62,012 bases of DNA from Pseudomonadales bacterium (GCA_029251375.1 JAQXDL010000043.1:1-62012), one strand, 5' to 3'. Shown: positions 19,851 to 33,588, counted from the first letter of the stretch. Numbers and translations: made by a program. Notes: generated by a model from the letters alone, not told the origin.

Positions 19851-20857
19851 GTTAATACAAACTCAACATCTTCAGCTTGCTCACCCATCATGACAGCATT
19901 GATCACAAACTCGACCGAGGCATCTTCAAACAAAATACTATAAAGACCAGACACAATCGGCATGTATACACCCATCTCATCTGCTTTTAATTTAACGGTC
20001 CTGACAGTATTAATTCCTTCGGCCAATCGGCCCAACTTCTCGGTTGCTTCTGTTAGCTTCAGGCCTTGACCAATAAAAGAACCAAGTTGAAAGTTACGAC
20101 TCAAGGGAGACCCGCAGGTAACCATTAAATCCCCCACGCCAGCAAGTCCGAGGAATGTAAGTGGTTTTGCGCCCATTGAGTGCGCAAAGCGACTCATCTC
20201 GGCCAGACTTCTCGTCAACAACATCCCTTGCGTATTTTGGCCAACGCCGAGGGCATTAGCGAAGCCGGCAGCAATCGCATAGATATTCTTCAATGAGCCA
20301 GCCAACTCTACCCCGTAAACATCATCGCTGGAATACACTCTAAAATAGGACGTATGGAGGATCTCTTGGACCACCTTGTTAAGCTCAGGGTATTCGCTGG
20401 CAATCACGGTGGCTGTTATTTGTTTTTGAACGATTTCCTCAGCTAGATTGGGGCCACTAAGCACACCTCTAGGATTGTTTGGCAATTCCTGTGCGAGCAC
20501 TTCACTCATCATATAAAAACCTTCGGACTCAATTCCTTTGGTCGTACTAATAACCATCGTGTCAGCATCAATCATTGGGCTCGCGAGTTGCACAACCTTG
20601 CGAAAAGCGCCGCTCGGCACACTGAAAAATATAACGTCGCATTCGGCGAGGCATTGATGAAGGTCAGAAGTCGGATGTACACCGTCATTAATTCGGTAAC
20701 CAGGCAATGATTTTTTATTTTCACGACTTTCCGAAATGGATGCTGCCTGAGCCGAATCGCGCGACCATAGCCAAATATTTTGACCGTTTTCTGCCAGAAT
20801 ATTTGCAATGGCGGTTCCGAACATACCGGCACCTAATACTGAAATCGTTTTACTCAT
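19847..20857 (-). CDS. gpsA: Glycerol-3-phosphate dehydrogenase [NAD(P)+]
   Basis: 336 residues. It makes sn-glycerol 3-phosphate for phospholipid synthesis. The dinucleotide motif GAGMFG is at 9-14, and the catalytic Lys region VELAGSLKNIYAIAAG and TCGSPLSRN block are present. It heads the operon with sixA. The 274-base region upstream is shared with the divergent DUF1631 gene. Confidence 0.96.
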   Translation of the reverse strand: MSKTISVLGAGMFGTAIANILAENGQNIWLWSRDSAQAASISESRENKKSLPGYRINDGVHPTSDLHQCLAECDVIFFSVPSGAFRKVVQLASPMIDADTMVISTTKGIESEGFYMMSEVLAQELPNNPRGVLSGPNLAEEIVQKQITATVIASEYPELNKVVQEILHTSYFRVYSSDDVYGVELAGSLKNIYAIAAGFANALGVGQNTQGMLLTRSLAEMSRFAHSMGAKPLTFLGLAGVGDLMVTCGSPLSRNFQLGSFIGQGLKLTEATEKLGRLAEGINTVRTVKLKADEMGVYMPIVSGLYSILFEDASVEFVINAVMMGEQAEDVEFVLT

Positions 20858-21131
20858 ACCTAGACACTACTCTTACTTTTCGTAATTAGACTATAACCCA
20901 TGAATATCTCCCTCGTAAGCACTCCACGGCGAGGATTGTATGGCTCCATTGAACGTTAACGCAGACGTCAATCGCAACATTGGGGTAATTGTAACCGCCA
21001 TTGTTATAAATTGGTTGTCGCATGCTAATGAAGTGATTTACCACACATAAATTTCATACATTATGCTTACAATCGAACGCTTTCCACGCGCCATATTTCT
21101 ATACACTCTAAACCAATAGGTTTATCTTTTA

Positions 21132-23570
21132 TTGGCGTATTTACTTGTATATTTTAATACCTTGTCTGAAATAGTCGAAAAGCTACAGAAAACTGCCATT
21201 CGCTCGCTGAATCTTGCGCTGCAAACCGTGCTGGACGAAAATAACCACTCGCCAGCGATTGCACGCAGTCGTGACGATATTCTTATGAATTTCGTTGAAA
21301 ACATGAATAAAACTTTCGACAAGCTAGCGGGCACATACAAAGAAGACAAAATCGCAATTGATTTCGAGTCACTGTCGCTTGTTCAAGATGAAGAGTTAAC
21401 CGCTATGGTAGCGGTAGAGGGCATGGTCGCCGCATCTAGAAACCAGCATCTGGCTAGCTTCATTAGCTTCAACACAAGACTCAATGCACTATTTGACGAC
21501 GCCACAGTTAACGAGTCAACAAATCCACTGGACCCGCAGCAGGTTGCTGCATCTTTCACAAAATCGATCATAGAAGCGAAAATTGACTCTGCTGACAGTT
21601 TAAAGATCTACCGCAGCTTCAACGCACACATTCTCAAGAATATCGATAAAATTATCCGTGAATCGAATCAGTTGCTGATCGACAACGGTGTTATGCCAAA
21701 ACTTAGTGTAGACACAATAAGGGCAAGACCGTCACCGTCCCGCACGTCAGCTCGACAAGAAACAAAAGCGCCTGATACAAGTGCTTTTGGAACCGTCGAG
21801 GAGGACCACTACAAAGGCGCCACTGAACAACCCGAACTATTTTCCATGATGCAGAATTTGATGCATCAAGACCAAACTGGTTCAGCAAACGCACTACCCA
21901 TGTCACCGGATGGATCAACGATGCAAGGCGCACCTGGGGCCATGCAAAACCGGATGTCTGGTGGCATGATTGGCACACCACAACAATACGCCGTGCCTGC
22001 ATCAATGATTGCTAACAAGCAATCTCAAGGTGTCATCCAAGCCTTCACGCCAGCTGAAGGAGAGCAGGTTGAGATGGTGGATCAGGCTCAGCTAATGAGC
22101 ATCCTGACGAACATCCAAAAATCACTGGACGTACGAAACCAGGATCAAGTTTCGCCTAATAGCCTGCAAGACGTTAATAAAATTGATATATCCAGTTCAC
22201 TCGGCGAAATGCTTCAGGATACACAGGAAGAAGGTGTCATCGCGGCTGTCGATAGACAATCTTCTGACATCATTAATCTTGTTACGCTTTTGTACGATGC
22301 AATTTGGCAAGATGAATCAGTGCCGATACCGATCAAGGAACTTATCGGTAGAACTCAGATTACGATCATCAAAATCGCACTTTCAGACACCACCTTTTTT
22401 AACAAGGAAGACCATCCTGCTAGGATGATACTCAACGAATTCGCAGAAGCCGGCATAGGCTGGACTGAAGTTGATAATCTGGCCGAAGACCCGCTTTACC
22501 GAAAGATCGAGTCCTTAGTTGCAAAAATACAACAAAATTTCGACGGTGAAATCGCGTTCATCGAAAACCTTATTAAAGACTTTCGAAACTTCAAGGCCAA
22601 AGAAGTCGCCAAGACACGGCAGCTTGAACAAAGCATCCTTAAGTCAAAGGAACGCAAAGAACGCCTCGGTGATATCGAAAAGCTTGTAAGCCAAAAAATT
22701 GAAGAGCGCGTTTTAGGTCGAGAACTGCACCCTCTCGTTGTTGAACTACTCGATCTCCATTTCCATAAATTTATGGTCATGCTGGTACTCAAGGAAGGTC
22801 CTGGCAGCAATGCTTGGAAGCAATCAATTAACACCATTGACGTACTGCTTTGGAGCGTCGAGCCCCATCAGCAACGTGGCGATCGTAAACGACTTGAAAC
22901 CGTTAACCCGCGGTTACTCAACAATTTAAAGAAAGCACTCAGAATCGCCCAGATAGAGGCAAGTGAAGTTAATTCCCTCATTACTCGACTGCAAGAAGTA
23001 CAGGAAGAAACCTTTGGGTTTGAGGAGCAAGAGACATCCGTTGAGCCTACTCTTGAGTTGTCGATGCGTGACGAGTCCTCGCCAGTTGTTGCGTCCGCAG
23101 AAACCGTCAACGAGGCAACGGAAACTGATCGCAATATTTCGACAAACGAACCAGACGCAACGGATATCGATCCGAGCACATCACCTTCAGCTAATGAATC
23201 AATTGAAGAAGAGCAAGATGAAGTAACCGCACTGTCCGAAGACGACCCTATTTTCGACCAAATCGACGCACTTTCCGTCGGCATTTGGGTTGAGTTTATT
23301 GGTATCGATAGCGAACAGCCTATTCGCTGTAAATTAGCGGCAAAGATTAATGCGATAGACAAATTTATCTTCGTCAATCGTCAAGGCGTTAAAGTTGTTG
23401 AGAAAACACGCACCGGCTTAGCACAAGAAATATTTGACGGCACCGTCAAGATAATCAGTGACGGATTGCTATTCAGTCGTGCACTAGAATCAGTGATAGG
23501 CGATTTGCGCGATGCTCAGCACGTGCAACACACTGGCGGCGCTTATCAAAAGGACTCCGCTGGCGCCTAG
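21132..23570 (+). CDS. DUF1631 family protein
   Basis: 812 residues, mostly helical. Region 70-100 (SLVQDEELTAMVAVEGMVAA) and the long helical middle match DUF1631. The middle (about 210-330) is a Met/Gln-rich low-complexity linker and 640-720 is acidic. The last 100 residues (VGIWVEFIGIDSEQ to RALESVIGDLRD) look PilZ-like in pattern, but I do not see a clear RxxxR c-di-GMP motif. The reading frame opens at TTG (21132) with no good ribosome site; another TTG at 21162 is possible, so the start is uncertain. The function of the family is unknown. It is monocistronic and converges on htpG. Confidence 0.85.
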   Translation: MAYLLVYFNTLSEIVEKLQKTAIRSLNLALQTVLDENNHSPAIARSRDDILMNFVENMNKTFDKLAGTYKEDKIAIDFESLSLVQDEELTAMVAVEGMVAASRNQHLASFISFNTRLNALFDDATVNESTNPLDPQQVAASFTKSIIEAKIDSADSLKIYRSFNAHILKNIDKIIRESNQLLIDNGVMPKLSVDTIRARPSPSRTSARQETKAPDTSAFGTVEEDHYKGATEQPELFSMMQNLMHQDQTGSANALPMSPDGSTMQGAPGAMQNRMSGGMIGTPQQYAVPASMIANKQSQGVIQAFTPAEGEQVEMVDQAQLMSILTNIQKSLDVRNQDQVSPNSLQDVNKIDISSSLGEMLQDTQEEGVIAAVDRQSSDIINLVTLLYDAIWQDESVPIPIKELIGRTQITIIKIALSDTTFFNKEDHPARMILNEFAEAGIGWTEVDNLAEDPLYRKIESLVAKIQQNFDGEIAFIENLIKDFRNFKAKEVAKTRQLEQSILKSKERKERLGDIEKLVSQKIEERVLGRELHPLVVELLDLHFHKFMVMLVLKEGPGSNAWKQSINTIDVLLWSVEPHQQRGDRKRLETVNPRLLNNLKKALRIAQIEASEVNSLITRLQEVQEETFGFEEQETSVEPTLELSMRDESSPVVASAETVNEATETDRNISTNEPDATDIDPSTSPSANESIEEEQDEVTALSEDDPIFDQIDALSVGIWVEFIGIDSEQPIRCKLAAKINAIDKFIFVNRQGVKVVEKTRTGLAQEIFDGTVKIISDGLLFSRALESVIGDLRDAQHVQHTGGAYQKDSAGA

Positions 23571-23624
23571 TGCTACCAATGCAAGTAGCAAAATCCTAGA
23601 CCTCCACTGAGCCCTTCTATGGGT
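23571..23624. terminator. Hairpins between the convergent DUF1631 and htpG genes
   Basis: Immediately after the DUF1631 stop, TGCTAC (23571-23576) pairs with GTAGCA (23585-23590). A second pair, CTGAGC and GCTCAG, flanks the htpG stop region. The 54-base convergent gap is nearly filled by these, which suggests a bidirectional terminator. Confidence 0.45.
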
Positions 23625-25553
23625 TTAGGCGCTCAGTTCTAGTAGTAGCTTATTCAGTCGTTGCACGTAACTAGCTGGCTCGTCGAGCGAACTGCCTTCA
23701 GCCAACATCGCTTGCTCGAATATCACCAACGACAAATCTTTGAAGCGATCCATATCTTGCTCATCGTTCAGTTTATTCACTAAAGGATGCTCAGGGTTGA
23801 TCTCAAAAATCCGTTTAGTTTCTGGCACTTCCTGTCCTGCAGATTCTAATATTCTGCGCATTTGCATACCCATTTCATCGTCATTCACGACGAGGCAGGC
23901 AGGTGAATCGGTGAGTCGGTGAGTGATTCGTACTTCCTCAACTCGATCTTCAAGGACCTCTTTAATCCTATCAAGCAAGCTCTTAAATTCAGCCTCAACC
24001 TTCTCTTTCTCTTCTTTTACATCATCACTATCCAGCTCACCTAAATCGAGCGAGCCTTTAGTCACGTCCTGAAATTGTTTGCCGTCGAACTCTGCCAGCT
24101 GATTCATAAGCCACTCATCGATTCTGTCAGTCAAGACAAGTACTTCGATATCTTTTTTTCGAAACACTTCAAGGTGCGGGCTATTTTTAGCGGTGTGGTA
24201 ATTCTCAGCGGCTACAAAATAGATTTTATCCTGACCTTCCTTCATGCGATCTACGTAGTCGGTCAAAGATTGGTTTTGAACTTCTGAGTCACTTGTGGTG
24301 GTTGTGAACCGAAGTAACTTCGAAATTTTTTCCTTATTCGCAAAGTCCTCTGCAGGGCCTTCTTTCAATACCTGGCCAAACTCTTCCCAAAATGACTGGT
24401 AGGTCGCAGCATCATTCTTTGCCAACTTCGCTAGTGAGTCCAGTGCACGTTTGGTCAATGCAGTTCGCATCGAATCTATTGCGGGGTCTTTCTGAAGGAT
24501 TTCTCTAGAAACGTTTAAAGACAAATCGTTTGAATCAACAACACCTTTGATAAAACGTAGATACAAAGGCAGAAATTGTTCCGCCTCGTCCATAATGAAA
24601 ACCCGTTGCACGTAAAGCTTTAAACCCCTTGGCGCTTCTCGCTGCCACATGTCAAACGGTGCCTTGGATGGCACATAGATTAAACTGGTGTAATCGAGCT
24701 TTCCTTCGACCCGGTTATGGCTCCAAGTGAGTGCGTCTTGGAAGTCATGAGAAACATACTTATAGAACTCCTGATATTCCTCATCAGATATTTCACTACG
24801 CGAGCGAGTCCATAGTGCTTGAGCTGAGTTTACCGCTTCATACTCAACCTGACTCACCACCTCCGGTGTTTCACCCTCCTCATCCGAACCGGCTCCAGGC
24901 ATCTCATCTTTCAACATCTCGACGGGTACAGAAATATGATCGGCGTACTTCTTAATAACATTCTTAACCCGCCAGCTATCGGCAAAATCTTTTTCGTCCG
25001 CCTTTAGGTAAAGCGTCACAGACGTACCTCTTGCTGCACGTTCAATCGTCTCTATTTCAAAATCAGCTTCGCCTGTCGAAATCCAACGAACACCTTCCGA
25101 TTCAGCGCACCTTGCCGAGCGTGTCTCGACCACAACTTTATCAGCAACGATAAATGACGAATAAAAACCGACACCAAACTGACCAATGAGTTGCGCATCT
25201 TTTTGTTGATCACCCGTTAATGCATTCAAAAATTGCGCTGTACCGGATTTAGCGATCGTGCCTAGATTGGCAATTGCCTCATCTCTCGTCATACCAATGC
25301 CATTATCGCTGATAGTTATGGTAGCAGCGTCTTCGTCCAGATCGACCCGTACACCGAGGTTTGCGTCGCTGCCTAAAAGATCTGCGTCCGACAAGCTCTC
25401 AAAGCGGAGTTTGTCAATTGCATCAGAAGCATTAGAGACCAGCTCTCTAAGGAAAATCTCTTTGTTGCTGTACAGGGAGTGAATCATTAACTGAAGCAGT
25501 TGTTTAGCTTCAGATTGAAATCCAAGAGTTTCTTTTTGCGCGTCAACCGACAT
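23625..25553 (-). CDS. htpG: Chaperone HtpG (bacterial Hsp90)
   Basis: 642 residues from the ATG at 25551-25553. The N-terminal GHKL ATPase domain has E37/N41 ([17 protein letters not shown]) and the DNGIGM motif, and middle and C-terminal dimerisation domains follow. The frame extends 12 codons upstream to a TTG, but the ATG gives the usual [13 protein letters not shown] start and has AAGGCGG nine bases upstream. A near-perfect sigma-32 promoter lies 38-65 bases before the ATG, consistent with heat-shock control. Confidence 0.97.
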   Translation of the reverse strand: MSVDAQKETLGFQSEAKQLLQLMIHSLYSNKEIFLRELVSNASDAIDKLRFESLSDADLLGSDANLGVRVDLDEDAATITISDNGIGMTRDEAIANLGTIAKSGTAQFLNALTGDQQKDAQLIGQFGVGFYSSFIVADKVVVETRSARCAESEGVRWISTGEADFEIETIERAARGTSVTLYLKADEKDFADSWRVKNVIKKYADHISVPVEMLKDEMPGAGSDEEGETPEVVSQVEYEAVNSAQALWTRSRSEISDEEYQEFYKYVSHDFQDALTWSHNRVEGKLDYTSLIYVPSKAPFDMWQREAPRGLKLYVQRVFIMDEAEQFLPLYLRFIKGVVDSNDLSLNVSREILQKDPAIDSMRTALTKRALDSLAKLAKNDAATYQSFWEEFGQVLKEGPAEDFANKEKISKLLRFTTTTSDSEVQNQSLTDYVDRMKEGQDKIYFVAAENYHTAKNSPHLEVFRKKDIEVLVLTDRIDEWLMNQLAEFDGKQFQDVTKGSLDLGELDSDDVKEEKEKVEAEFKSLLDRIKEVLEDRVEEVRITHRLTDSPACLVVNDDEMGMQMRRILESAGQEVPETKRIFEINPEHPLVNKLNDEQDMDRFKDLSLVIFEQAMLAEGSSLDEPASYVQRLNKLLLELSA

Positions 25554-25590
25554 GTATGCCGCCTTTTTACTAAAAATTGGGTTGCTCAAT

Positions 25591-25618
25591 TAATGGGGTC
25601 AAAAATATCGATTTCAAG
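25591..25618 (-). promoter_or_regulatory. Sigma-32 (heat-shock) promoter of htpG
   Basis: On the minus strand CTTGAAA is followed after 13 bases by CCCCATTA, which agrees with the RpoH consensus (CTTGAA, 11-15 bases, CCCCAT). It ends 37 bases before the htpG ATG. A second copy of the upstream half, CCCTTGAAATC, lies 26 bases further upstream (25636-25646), so a weaker tandem heat-shock promoter is possible. Confidence 0.88.
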
Positions 25619-25766
25619 GGGGAAATCAGCATCATGATTTCAAGGGTAACGCTAAAGGATATTGTTACGAGGGGGACGACGTGCCTATCGAAGGTAGTGA
25701 ATCCAATCGATATCCAGCGGACAACCAGATACCGATTGAAATTTCAAAAAACTGCCTCGGGCGTAT

Positions 25767-26639
25767 TTACCAGCCAGTGACAGACTTCAAGGTATTACCT
25801 ATCTCGGCAAGACTCTTACAGGTTGTCACACCCGCTGCATTCAAGGCCGCAAATTTGTCCTCTGCAGTACCTTTACCGCCGGCAATAATTGCTCCAGCAT
25901 GACCCATTCGCTTACCTGGGGGTGCTGTAACACCTGCGATATAACCGACCACGGGCTTGGTGACATTCGACTTAATGAACTCGGCAGCCTCTTCCTCTGC
26001 ATTACCACCAATTTCACCAACCATGATAATTGCTTCAGTCGCCGGATCAGCTTCGAACATCGCCAAAATATCAATGAAATTGCTTCCAGGAATTGGATCT
26101 CCACCGATACCAACACAACTGCTCTGACCAAAACCCAAATCCGTTGTTTGCTTCACAGCTTCGTAGGTTAGGGTACCTGAACGAGACACAATACCGACCT
26201 TACCGGGCAAATGAATTTCGCCAGGCATGATACCTATCTTGCATTCTCCAGGCGTAATCACACCAGGACAGTTTGGTCCAATAAGCCTGACACCCTGCGC
26301 ATCTAGAGCAGCTTTGACCTCCAACATATCCAAAGTGGGTACACCTTCAGTGATACATACAATCAGTTTTACGCCCGCTTCAGCGGCTTCAAGCATGCCG
26401 TCTTTTGCAAATGGCGCGGGTACATAAATAACCGATGCATCAGCACCTGTTTCATTGACAGCATCTTTGACGGTATTGAACACCGGCAGGTCAAGATGTT
26501 TTTGGCCACCTTTTCCAGGCGTAACACCGCCAACCATCTTCGTGCCATAGGCAATCGACTGGCTTGAGTGGAGTGTTCCTTGTGAGCCTGTGAAACCCTG
26601 ACAAATAACCTTAGTGTTCTTGTCGATTAATATACTCAT
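25767..26639 (-). CDS. sucD: Succinyl-CoA synthetase alpha subunit
   Basis: 290 residues. The phosphohistidine is H247 ([10 protein letters not shown]), equivalent to H246 of E. coli. The N-terminal CoA-binding fold ([11 protein letters not shown]) and [20 protein letters not shown] block are present. It forms the enzyme with SucC, converting succinyl-CoA to succinate with nucleotide triphosphate formation. The ATG overlaps the sucC stop by 4 bases. It is the last gene of the sdh-suc block; a 213-base gap follows before the htpG start on the same strand. Confidence 0.98.
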   Translation of the reverse strand: MSILIDKNTKVICQGFTGSQGTLHSSQSIAYGTKMVGGVTPGKGGQKHLDLPVFNTVKDAVNETGADASVIYVPAPFAKDGMLEAAEAGVKLIVCITEGVPTLDMLEVKAALDAQGVRLIGPNCPGVITPGECKIGIMPGEIHLPGKVGIVSRSGTLTYEAVKQTTDLGFGQSSCVGIGGDPIPGSNFIDILAMFEADPATEAIIMVGEIGGNAEEEAAEFIKSNVTKPVVGYIAGVTAPPGKRMGHAGAIIAGGKGTAEDKFAALNAAGVTTCKSLAEIGNTLKSVTGW

Positions 26640-27805
26640 GCTGCACCTCCTACTGCTTTCACTGCTTGTTCCACTGCATCTGTGAGGCTTGTGGCTGCAA
26701 TAATATCAACATCACTTTCGGCAAGCGCTTTTACGCCCAGAGCCGCGTTGTTTCCTTCGAAACGAACCACTACAGGTACTTTAACGCCAACCTCTTTTAC
26801 TGCGCCAATGATGCCCTCTGCAATGATATTGCACTGGACAATACCACCAAATATATTAATCAAAACGGCTTTCACGTTTGTATCTGACAAAATGATTTTG
26901 AACGCTTCACTGACAGTTTCTTTCGTTGCACCGCCGCCTACATCCAAAAAGTTAGCCGGTTGTCCGCCGTGTAGCTTCACGAGGTCCATCGTTCCCATGG
27001 CAAGCCCTGCACCATTGACCATACAGCCTATATTTCCTTCCAAGGCGACATAGTTAAGGTCAAATTCGGACGCTTGGTTTTCACGCTCATCCTCTTGACT
27101 TGGGTCTCGCATCTCTGCAAGTGCTTTTTGGCGGTACAGCGCATTGCTATCGATTGTCACCTTCGCATCCAGACAGTGAATGTCGCCCGCTTCAGTTACA
27201 ACTAGGGGGTTTATTTCTAATAGTGCTAAATCACGTTCGATGAACATTTTAGACAGAGCAACAAAAACGCTGGCAAACTGATTTACCTGTTTACCTTCCA
27301 GTCCTAACTGAAATGCTAAGTCCCGGCCCTGATAAGCTTGTCCACCAAGAGCTGGATCAATAATCGCTTTCAGAATCTTTTCTGGTGTTTCTTCTGCAAC
27401 CTTTTCAATCTCGACCCCGCCTTCCGTTGACGCCATGAAAACAACTCGACGAGAAGATCGATCGATGACTGCGCCAAGATAGAGTTCTCGTGCTATGTCC
27501 GTACAGGACTCAACATAGATCTTGCTAACCGGTTGGCCGTGTTCATCGGTCTGGAATGTGACAAGGTTAGTACCGATAAGACGATCACAAAACTCACGCA
27601 CTTCTGCTTCAGAAGTTACTAATTTCACCCCACCGGCCTTGCCGCGTCCGCCAGCATGGACCTGTGCTTTAATTACCCAAGTGTCGCCACCCAGTTGTTT
27701 TGTCGCTGCCACTGCTTCGTCAGCGGTATCAACTGCAATGCCAATTGACACTGGCAATCCATACTCAGCAAAGACTTGCTTGGCCTGATACTCATGGAGG
27801 TTCAT
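26636..27805 (-). CDS. sucC: Succinyl-CoA synthetase beta subunit
   Basis: 389 residues with the N-terminal [16 protein letters not shown], an ATP-grasp domain ([15 protein letters not shown]) and the C-terminal CoA-ligase domain ([17 protein letters not shown]). It provides the nucleotide site of the synthetase and is coupled to sucD by a 4-base overlap. It lies 37 bases after lpd. Confidence 0.98.
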   Translation of the reverse strand: MNLHEYQAKQVFAEYGLPVSIGIAVDTADEAVAATKQLGGDTWVIKAQVHAGGRGKAGGVKLVTSEAEVREFCDRLIGTNLVTFQTDEHGQPVSKIYVESCTDIARELYLGAVIDRSSRRVVFMASTEGGVEIEKVAEETPEKILKAIIDPALGGQAYQGRDLAFQLGLEGKQVNQFASVFVALSKMFIERDLALLEINPLVVTEAGDIHCLDAKVTIDSNALYRQKALAEMRDPSQEDERENQASEFDLNYVALEGNIGCMVNGAGLAMGTMDLVKLHGGQPANFLDVGGGATKETVSEAFKIILSDTNVKAVLINIFGGIVQCNIIAEGIIGAVKEVGVKVPVVVRFEGNNAALGVKALAESDVDIIAATSLTDAVEQAVKAVGGAA

Positions 27806-27842
27806 ATTGGAATGTTCCTTAAGTTAAAACGTGAATGATAAG

Positions 27843-29312
<1,470 letters not shown>

Positions 29313-30575
29313 CTAAATATCCAGCAAAATTCGAGCGGGCTCTTCAAGAAAGTCTTTAATTGTCACTAGAAAACGTACCGCTTCTTGGCCGTCAATAAGA
29401 CGATGGTCATAGGAAAGCGCGAGATACATCATAGGCCTGATCTTTACTTCTCCGTTTACAGCCATTGGCCGTTCTTGAATCTTATGCATGCCTAGGATGC
29501 CTGTTTGAGGCGGATTTAGAATAGGCGTCGATAGCAAAGAACCGTATACACCACCATTTGAAATGGTGAAGGTTCCGCCGGTCATGTCATCAATAGACAG
29601 CTTGTTCGCCTGAGCTTTAGCACCATACTCTCGTATTTGGCTCTCAACTTCTGCCAACGTGAGGCTGTCTGCATCGCGTAAAACTGGCACCACTAGACCC
29701 CTTGGGGATCCGACAGCGACACCAATATCCTGAAACCCGTGATAAACAATGTCACTACCATCGATGGACGCATTCACTGCTGGAAACCGTTTCAGTGCTT
29801 CAACACAAGCCCTCACAAAGAAGGACATAAAGCCCAGACGAGTTCCGTCATGCGCTTTTTCAAACGCTTCTTTATATTGGCGCCTCAAATCCATGATCGC
29901 GGTCATATCAACTTCGTTAAAGGTAGTTAGCATCGCCGCCGTTTCTTGCGCTTCGATTAACCGCCTTGCCACGCTTGCCCGCAGTCGCGTCATTGGTACG
30001 CGTCGCTCTACTCGGCCTTCCTTCGAGATCGGCGTTTCTATAACTAAATTAGCCTGCGTTGGCACACTCGCCGCGCTAATTCTATCGGAAGCTTCAACGG
30101 CTTTAAGCACGTCTTCTTTCGTAATCCGGCCGCCTTTACCGCTGCCCACCAACTTGGTTACATCCAAGTGATTTTCATCTGCAATTTTCTTAGCAGCGGG
30201 ACTCGCAATGGCCTCCGCAGTTGGCGCTGACACGTCAGCTGCGGCATCTTGCGTCGCCGCAGTGGTGGCGGGTGTCAAAGCCGATGCTGCTAAGTTAGCC
30301 GTCGTTTGTGTCTCTGCCACACTCACAGATACTTCAGCAGCCCCTGCTTTGTAGAGAGCTAACACTTCTTCAGCTAGGACCGTCTCACCTTCGCCTTTGA
30401 GAATCTCTGTAATCTGCCCGTCTTCCTGAGCTACGACTTCCAAAACCACCTTATCTGTTTCTATTTCTACCAATAGCTGATCACGTCGAACGGCATCACC
30501 CACTTGTACATGCCAAGTCGCGATTTCACCGTCTGCAATAGATTCTGGGAATTCTGGTGCTTTGATTTCAGTCAT
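29313..30575 (-). CDS. sucB: Dihydrolipoamide succinyltransferase (E2 of 2-oxoglutarate dehydrogenase)
   Basis: 420 residues. One lipoyl domain has the target Lys K42 ([13 protein letters not shown]). An Ala/Thr-rich linker (about 80-135) precedes the E1/E3-binding domain ([12 protein letters not shown] and [12 protein letters not shown]), and a catalytic domain carries H391 in [13 protein letters not shown]. The single lipoyl domain is the usual form. It lies 24 bases upstream of lpd and 73 bases downstream of sucA. Confidence 0.97.
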   Translation of the reverse strand: MTEIKAPEFPESIADGEIATWHVQVGDAVRRDQLLVEIETDKVVLEVVAQEDGQITEILKGEGETVLAEEVLALYKAGAAEVSVSVAETQTTANLAASALTPATTAATQDAAADVSAPTAEAIASPAAKKIADENHLDVTKLVGSGKGGRITKEDVLKAVEASDRISAASVPTQANLVIETPISKEGRVERRVPMTRLRASVARRLIEAQETAAMLTTFNEVDMTAIMDLRRQYKEAFEKAHDGTRLGFMSFFVRACVEALKRFPAVNASIDGSDIVYHGFQDIGVAVGSPRGLVVPVLRDADSLTLAEVESQIREYGAKAQANKLSIDDMTGGTFTISNGGVYGSLLSTPILNPPQTGILGMHKIQERPMAVNGEVKIRPMMYLALSYDHRLIDGQEAVRFLVTIKDFLEEPARILLDI

Positions 30576-30648
30576 TTTGTATTCCTTTGAATCCTTTGTC
30601 TGCAGTCTATGCAGAATGTTTTTCTGAACGCGATAGTTAAATGAACGT

Positions 30649-33492
30649 TTATAACGATTCGCCGTAAAGAGCCGTATTCAAAAGCGACTCCAACTGTTTC
30701 ATGTGCAGCGACATATAACCTGCGGCGGCGGCGGCGGACGCCTCGCGACCGGCATACTCGAGATACAAACCAGGGAATTTCGAGTGCACAACCCGTCGCA
30801 TATGATGCTGGCTGCTATACCAAGCGCCTTGGTTCATAGGTTCTTCTTGGCACCACACGGCAGTAGAAATATTTTTATATCGTTCAATCGTTTCAAACAT
30901 TGCTTCTTCTGGGAACGGATAAAGTTGCTCCACTCTGACGATAGCGACATTTGTTAGACCGTCTTCTAGACGTTTAGCATCCAAGTCATAAAACACTTTA
31001 CCTGAACAAAAAACGATACGAGTAACCTCATCATCATTCCCTGTCTGAGGCTCGGAAATCACATTTTGAAATTCACCGTCGCACAAATCTTCAAGCGTAT
31101 TAATGGCATGTTTGTGTCTAAGCAAGCTTTTTGGCGTCATCACTATCAACGGTCGGCGTAATGGACGTATTGCCTGCCGCCTAATGAGATGAAATATTTG
31201 CGCAGGGGTTGTCGGCACGCAGACTTGAATATTATGTTCGGCGCAGAGCTGCAAATAACGCTCGAGTCTTGCTGAAGAATGTTCTGGACCCGCACCTTCA
31301 TAACCATGTGGCAGCAACATCGTTAGACCACACAATCGGCCCCACTTGTGCTCGCCGCTGGTAATGAACTGGTCGATAACAACCTGCGCGCCGTTCGCAA
31401 AATCGCCGAATTGCGCCTCCCAGATCACCAGCGTATTGGGGCTTGTTTGCGAGTAACCGTATTCAAATGCAAGTACGGCTTCCTCTGAAAGAAAAGAATC
31501 GTAAAGTTCAAAATCGGTTGCCGACTCGCTAATATGATGGAGGGGAACATATTCATTGCCCTCCTTTTGGTCATGCAGCACCGCATGTCGATGAGCAAAT
31601 GTGCCCCGACCAACATCCTGGCCGGTTACTCTCAACTTGTAACCCTGATCCAGCAAAGTGGCATAAGCCATCGTTTCTGCATAGCCCCAATTTATCGGCA
31701 ACGCACCGGCCGTCATTTTATGACGGTCTTCCAAAATTTTGGCGACTTGTTTTTGTAGTACAAATCCATCAGGCAACTCGCCTAATCTATTCGCTAGTGT
31801 CTGAAATTCTTTAAGCGGATAGCGTGTATCGCTTTTGGCCTCCCAGGTGTGACCGAGAAATGGTCTCCAATCAACAAACATAGAGGAATCAGGTTCTTTG
31901 AGATAATCCCAGGCTACTGCATTGCCCTCGTCGAGCAAGTCACGATAGCTCTCTGTTCGACGTAAATATTCAGCCTCATCAATAGCGCCCTCTGCGATAA
32001 CTTTTTCAGCGTAAAGTGCCAGAGTCGTCGGGTGATTTCGAATTTTTTGGTACATAGTTGGCTGCGTAATTGATGGTTCATCGCCCTCATTGTGGCCGCG
32101 ACGTCGATAGCAGATGATGTCTATGACGACGTCCTTCTTAAACTCCATGCGGTAGTCAACGGCCAATTGGGAGACAAAAATAACAGCTTCAGGGTCATCA
32201 CCATTAACATGAAAAATAGGCGCCTGAACCATCTTCGCAATCTCAGTACAATATCGGGTTGAACGAGCATCCTCCCTCTTACTAATTGTATATCCAATCT
32301 GATTATTAATAATCACGTGTATAGTTCCACCCGTATAGTAGCCACGGGTCTGTGACATTTGGAAAGTTTCCATAACAACGCCTTGGCCTGCAAAAGCAGC
32401 ATCGCCATGCACGTTGATCGCCATAACCTTGTCACCGGTCTGGTCTTCCCGACGATCCTGACGAGCCCGAACGGAACCTTCGATGACCGGTGCAACAATT
32501 TCTAAATGCGATGGATTAAAGCCTAGAGCCAGATGCATTTCGCCGCCTGGCGTCATCAAGTTAGAGGAGAAACCTTGGTGATATTTCACGTCCCCTGACC
32601 CGGAACCAGGTGTGTAACGACCTTCGAATTCATCAAACAATTCCGCGGGGTCTTTACCCATCAGGTTGACCAACAGATTAATTCTGCCGCGGTGCGCCAT
32701 ACCCATAACCGTTTCAGCGATACCGGCGCTACCACCTCGGTGGATAAGCTCTGCAATACAAGGAATAAAACTCTCTCCGCCTTCAATGCCGAAACGTTTC
32801 ATACCTGGATATTTTTTACCAAGATATTTCTCGAGACCTTCCGCAGCAATAAGTCGATCAAGAATGCGACGTTTAACACCGTTGCTATAACTTGGGTTCG
32901 AGCGAGCACTTTCCATACGCTGTTGTACCCATAACTGCTCTGCTTCATCGGAAATATGGATATACTCAGCGCCGACTGAATCACAGTAGGTTTGCTCAAG
33001 CACGTCTATTATCTCCCGCAGCGGCGCGTTCTTGTTACCAAAAAACAGTGTGCCTGTCTGGAAACTGGTATCAAGATCAGCGGATGACAAGTTGTGATGT
33101 TCAAGCTCAAGCACCGGAACAGGCGCTTTTTCTTCTAAGCCAAGCGGATCTAAGTTTGCCTTCAAGTGACCTCTGCGACGATAGCCTGAGATAAGCTCGC
33201 CGACGGCAAATTGTTTCCGTTCTTGATCTGAATGCACGGAGCTAGCCGGGACCGGGCTAACTCTAGATTGATTTTTTGACAACAGCAGAAAGTGGTTTTT
33301 GACGGTCGAGTGGGAGATGTCTTGCGCCAGCGCGCCCTCAACCATCGGTAGAGTTTCGAAATAGCTGCGCCATTGATCGGCTACCGACGCAGGATCTTGC
33401 AGATAAGCCTCGTACAGCTCTTCTACATAAGATGCATTACCGCCAGAAATGTGACCGCTACGCCACAGTTCTTCCATATCGCTTTCTTGCAT
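30649..33492 (-). CDS. sucA: 2-oxoglutarate dehydrogenase E1 component
   Basis: 947 residues from the ATG at 33490-33492. The start [19 protein letters not shown] matches Pseudomonas-type SucA and has AAGGA upstream; the frame runs 13 codons further, probably untranslated. The thiamine diphosphate region ([25 protein letters not shown]) and the C-terminal transketolase-like domain ([18 protein letters not shown]) are intact. It decarboxylates 2-oxoglutarate and passes the succinyl group to SucB. A 96-base gap separates it from sdhB. Confidence 0.97.
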   Translation of the reverse strand: MQESDMEELWRSGHISGGNASYVEELYEAYLQDPASVADQWRSYFETLPMVEGALAQDISHSTVKNHFLLLSKNQSRVSPVPASSVHSDQERKQFAVGELISGYRRRGHLKANLDPLGLEEKAPVPVLELEHHNLSSADLDTSFQTGTLFFGNKNAPLREIIDVLEQTYCDSVGAEYIHISDEAEQLWVQQRMESARSNPSYSNGVKRRILDRLIAAEGLEKYLGKKYPGMKRFGIEGGESFIPCIAELIHRGGSAGIAETVMGMAHRGRINLLVNLMGKDPAELFDEFEGRYTPGSGSGDVKYHQGFSSNLMTPGGEMHLALGFNPSHLEIVAPVIEGSVRARQDRREDQTGDKVMAINVHGDAAFAGQGVVMETFQMSQTRGYYTGGTIHVIINNQIGYTISKREDARSTRYCTEIAKMVQAPIFHVNGDDPEAVIFVSQLAVDYRMEFKKDVVIDIICYRRRGHNEGDEPSITQPTMYQKIRNHPTTLALYAEKVIAEGAIDEAEYLRRTESYRDLLDEGNAVAWDYLKEPDSSMFVDWRPFLGHTWEAKSDTRYPLKEFQTLANRLGELPDGFVLQKQVAKILEDRHKMTAGALPINWGYAETMAYATLLDQGYKLRVTGQDVGRGTFAHRHAVLHDQKEGNEYVPLHHISESATDFELYDSFLSEEAVLAFEYGYSQTSPNTLVIWEAQFGDFANGAQVVIDQFITSGEHKWGRLCGLTMLLPHGYEGAGPEHSSARLERYLQLCAEHNIQVCVPTTPAQIFHLIRRQAIRPLRRPLIVMTPKSLLRHKHAINTLEDLCDGEFQNVISEPQTGNDDEVTRIVFCSGKVFYDLDAKRLEDGLTNVAIVRVEQLYPFPEEAMFETIERYKNISTAVWCQEEPMNQGAWYSSQHHMRRVVHSKFPGLYLEYAGREASAAAAAGYMSLHMKQLESLLNTALYGESL

Positions 33493-33588
33493 CGTTTCCG
33501 TTCCTTGTTGACAAAGCAAAATGCTATTCAATAATTAAGAGTAGCTGTTCCTGCAATCCTAAAGCCTGACAGTACAAAAACGGTGACG

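Noticed and set aside
25577-25780. 67-codon open frame between sucD and htpG
   Set aside because: It covers the antisense of the heat-shock promoter and ends inside sucD; no coding features.
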